A stretch of DNA of 64,000 nucleotides from Steromphala cineraria. Lineage: Eukaryota; Mollusca; Gastropoda; Trochida; Trochidae. Shown here one piece after another: positions 62,701-64,000 of this stretch (positions are counted from its first letter, which is position 1; every line of letters begins with the position of its first letter). Under the pieces are notes generated by a model that ran no database searches, was not told the DNA's origin, and saw nothing but the letters and a program-made list of their open reading frames with translations. The position numbers and the translations under genes are program-made. The stretch covers positions 33,185,950 through 33,249,949 of the forward strand of contig OU744728.1 in NCBI GenBank assembly GCA_916613615.1, written 5' to 3'.

Positions 62701-64000
62701 GATAAACACATCAAAAGTTGTGTCCAGCACATATTTACATCTGATGGTGCATGAGATAAACACATCAATGATGGTGTCCAGTTAACATTCATATAAGATG
62801 GTGCATGGGATAAACACATCAATGGTGGTGTCCAGTAAGCATTCATGTATGATGGTGCATGAGATAAACACATCAATGGTGGTGTCCAGTACATATTCAT
62901 ATATGATTGTGCATGGGATAAACACATCAATGGTGGTGTCTAGTAAACATTCATATATGATGGTGCATGAGATAAACACATCAATGGTGGTGTCCAGTAA
63001 ACATTCAGATATGATGGCGCATGGGATAAACACATCAATGGTGTTGTCCAGTAAGCATTCATATATGATGGTGCATGGGATAAACACATCAATGGTGGTG
63101 TCCAGTAAACTTTCATATATGATGGTGCATGGGATAAACACATCATCGGTTGTGTCCAGTAAACATTCATATATGATGGTGCATGGGATAAACACATCAA
63201 GGGTGGTGTCCAGTAAACTTTCATATATGATGGTGCATGGGATAAACACATCAAGGGTGGTGTCCAGTAAACTTTCATATATGATGGTGCATGGGATAAA
63301 CACATCAATGGTGGTGTCCAGTAAATATTCATATATGATGGTGCATGGGATAAACACATCAATGGTGGTTTCCAGTAAACATTTATATCTGATGGTGCAC
63401 GGGATCAACACATCAATGGTGGTGTCCAGTACATATTCATATATGATGGTGCATGGGATGAACACATCAATGGTTGTGTCCAGTAAACATTCATATATGA
63501 TGATGCATGGGATAAACACATCAATGATGGTGTCCAGTAAACATTCATATATGATGGCCATGGGATAAACACATCAATGGTGGTGTCCAGTACATATTAA
63601 TATATGATGGTGCATGAGATAAACACATCAATGGTGGTTTCAAGTACATATTCATATATGATGGTGCATGGGATAAACACATCAATGGTTGTGTCCAGTA
63701 AACATTCATATATGATGGTGCATGGGATAAACACATCAAGGGTGGTGTCCAGTAAACTTTCATATATGATGGTGCATGGGATAAACACATCAAGGGTGGT
63801 GTCCAGTAGACTTTCATATATGATGGTGCATGGGATCAACACATCAATGGTGGTGTCCAGTAAACATTCATATATGATGATGCATGGGATAAACACATCA
63901 ATGGTGGTTTCAAGTACATATTCATATATGATGGTGCATGGGATCAACACATCAATGGTGGTGTCCAGTAAAAATTCATATATGATGGTGCATGGGATAA
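59711..64000. repeat. 54-bp satellite array, block D (runs off the right edge)
   Basis: About 79 units, continuing past the window end. It is collinear with block B: offset 9901 at 59.7-60.2 kb, 9795 at about 60.4-60.6 kb (two units, 54+52 bp, fewer) and 10065 at 61.4-62.8 kb. Beyond 62.9 kb the variants (CATCAAGGGTGG) are not matched one-to-one in block B. Confidence 0.97.

Overview
The window looks like intergenic or heterochromatic DNA from a eukaryote, most likely a marine invertebrate and probably a mollusc or another lophotrochozoan. The reasons are: no dense gene layout, AT-rich unique sequence, decayed non-LTR retrotransposons, a fossil Tc1-like transposase, a GGCC/CCGT-rich dispersed repeat of the kind I associate with bivalve genomes, and two very large minisatellite arrays. 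I found no intact host gene, tRNA or rRNA. The species assignment is inference.

Layout. (1) 1-36661: a continuous array of a 36-bp unit, about 1,000 copies, running off the left edge. Variant units of 35, 30 and 29 bp and several generations of higher-order repeats (144, 323, 360, 966, 1220, 1426 and 1968 bp) lie inside it. (2) 36662-38314: a composite insertion carrying a 5'-truncated, frameshifted LINE-type reverse transcriptase on the minus strand. (3) 38315-39390: the 36-bp array resumes, so the insertion split one array. (4) 39391-48120: mostly unique DNA with transposon remnants. These are a degenerate Tc1-like transposase (about 42940-43590), the 44212-44796 GGCC/CCGT repeat, a possible piggyBac C-terminal scrap (about 45010-45138), a second plus-strand copy of the same LINE family (45424-46720), microsatellites (47013-47335) and a 761-bp element with 14-bp perfect terminal inverted repeats (47362-48122). 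(5) 48123-64000: a second satellite with a 54-bp unit, in four blocks. Three of these are each preceded by the same roughly 400-bp fold-back block (48123, 49414, 59315). About 10 kb of this region is duplicated within the window, and the second copy runs off the right edge.

The long open reading frames that cover both arrays come from repeat units whose lengths (36 and 54) are multiples of three and whose consensus lacks stops in several frames. I do not annotate them as genes. The most interesting signals are the fixed association of the fold-back block with the 54-bp satellite, which resembles mobile satellites of the Helentron/HINE or 'pearl' type, and the 36-bp array, whose consensus is open in all three minus-strand frames.
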